Origin: Rostratula benghalensis
Taxonomy: Eukaryota > Chordata > Aves > Charadriiformes > Rostratulidae
DNA: 64,000 nucleotides
Assembly (NCBI GenBank): GCA_013399305.1
Contig: VXAI01000013.1
Coordinates: forward strand, 8,091,159 to 8,155,158
Direction: 5' to 3'
Shown here: positions 63,201 through 64,000 of the stretch, in pieces
Position numbering within the stretch: position 1 is the first letter of the stretch
Layout: every line of letters begins with the position of its first letter
The notes under the pieces: model-generated
Seen by the model: only the letters and a program-made list of their open reading frames with translations
Told to the model about the DNA's origin: nothing
The model's database searches: none
Program-made: the position numbers and the translations under genes

Positions 63201-64000
63201 TATAGCACAAACCACCATTTTTGCTTAGTTGAAAAAACTCATTACACACCTGATGATTTGGAAGATCCACTGAGACATTTCCAAATCTCACTGCTAACTG
63301 ATTAACGAAAGATAAAAACCAGTGCAGAACTACTTACTGTCATTTTTTGCTGCCAGTGAATCCCAAATGACTGAAGTGTAAAGACATAATTTTGGACTGA
63401 AGGTTGCTTTTAAAGGTCACCTGAAAAATATATCAGAAGACATTAAAACTGATATTGAGCTTCATGTGAGAATACTGATGCCGATTCACACAAACCTAGA
63501 AATGTGTGCACTGACTGTACAGTGTTTGCACTGAACCGATCCCTGGTTGTGTAACCCAATGCAATGATTAAAAGAAAAACTTCAGGATCTGAATCAACAT
63601 TTAGCCAGGGTTTACCTCTGTGGTACCCATTTTGCAAGTCTTTTTAGGATCACCAGGTTCTTAAGGCTCCTACAGAATCTCCATCCAGCCTTCAGGGCCC
63701 CTGGCCTGCTGCTGTCCCAAGCAAACCTCTTAGAGCCATCAGTGAAAAGCCTCTAAGCATGAATCCACCCTGAAAACCACAATTTGCATTGAACTGTTTC
63801 AGGATGTTGCAGAACATTTTATACCTTGGGAAGATGATATGAACGAAAGGGCTAGTTGCAAACTGCAGATTGCTTCATAGATCAGTGTTGATAACAACTA
63901 TTTGTCAAATGTGTTTTACACTTAACAACAAGAGACTTCCAAAACTGTCTGCTAAAAGCTCACTGATCTGAATTTAATTAGCCAAACATTTCCTATAATT
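60251..64000. other. Intergenic DNA to the right edge; no gene recognised
   Basis: Mixed AT-rich sequence with open frames of at most 121 codons, none with recognisable content. No CAV1 exon (a membrane-hairpin protein exon would be easy to spot) is present, so CAV1, if it is the upstream neighbour, lies beyond 64 kb. Confidence 0.6.

Noticed and set aside
30971..64000. CAV1 exons in the upstream interval
   Set aside because: The large CAV1 exon with its membrane hairpin is distinctive and no translation resembles it; the gene is probably beyond the right edge.
1..64000. CRISPR arrays, operons, tRNA or rRNA genes
   Set aside because: None seen. This is vertebrate DNA; no spaced direct repeats, and no tRNA B-box or ribosomal sequence was noticed by eye.

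Overview
The window looks like vertebrate, and specifically bird, nuclear DNA. It has one interrupted gene with canonical splice sites, a CpG island, AT-rich non-coding DNA with long homopolymers, and two 5'-truncated CR1 LINE copies ending in the 8-bp repeat typical of avian CR1. The only protein-coding gene I can support is MET, the receptor tyrosine kinase for hepatocyte growth factor (HGF), on the minus strand. The species cannot be named from sequence alone.

Layout, read along the plus strand: 1-8874 is the 5' part of MET intron 2. 8875-10089 is MET exon 2, which holds the start codon, the signal peptide, most of the Sema domain and the furin site (codons 1-400, then a clean donor). About 10.1-30.2 kb is intron 1, about 20 kb long, with one CR1 copy at 21.7-22.3 kb. 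About 29.7-30.97 kb is a strong CpG island that should hold the MET promoter and non-coding exon 1. From 31 to 64 kb is upstream intergenic DNA. In other vertebrates CAV1 lies next upstream of MET, but I find no CAV1 exon here. A second CR1 copy, in the opposite orientation, lies at 35.8-36.35 kb.

MET exons 3-21 would lie below position 1 and are not in the window; I did not find exon 3. Everything else is non-coding: short tandem repeats, homopolymers, several perfect inverted repeats, a possible old LINE remnant in intron 1, and a few motif-rich patches that could be regulatory. One has a palindromic RFX X-box; another has six nuclear-receptor half-sites in under 90 bp.

I found no sign of an undescribed multi-gene system. 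The observations below are mostly cis-regulatory or structural candidates, scored accordingly.
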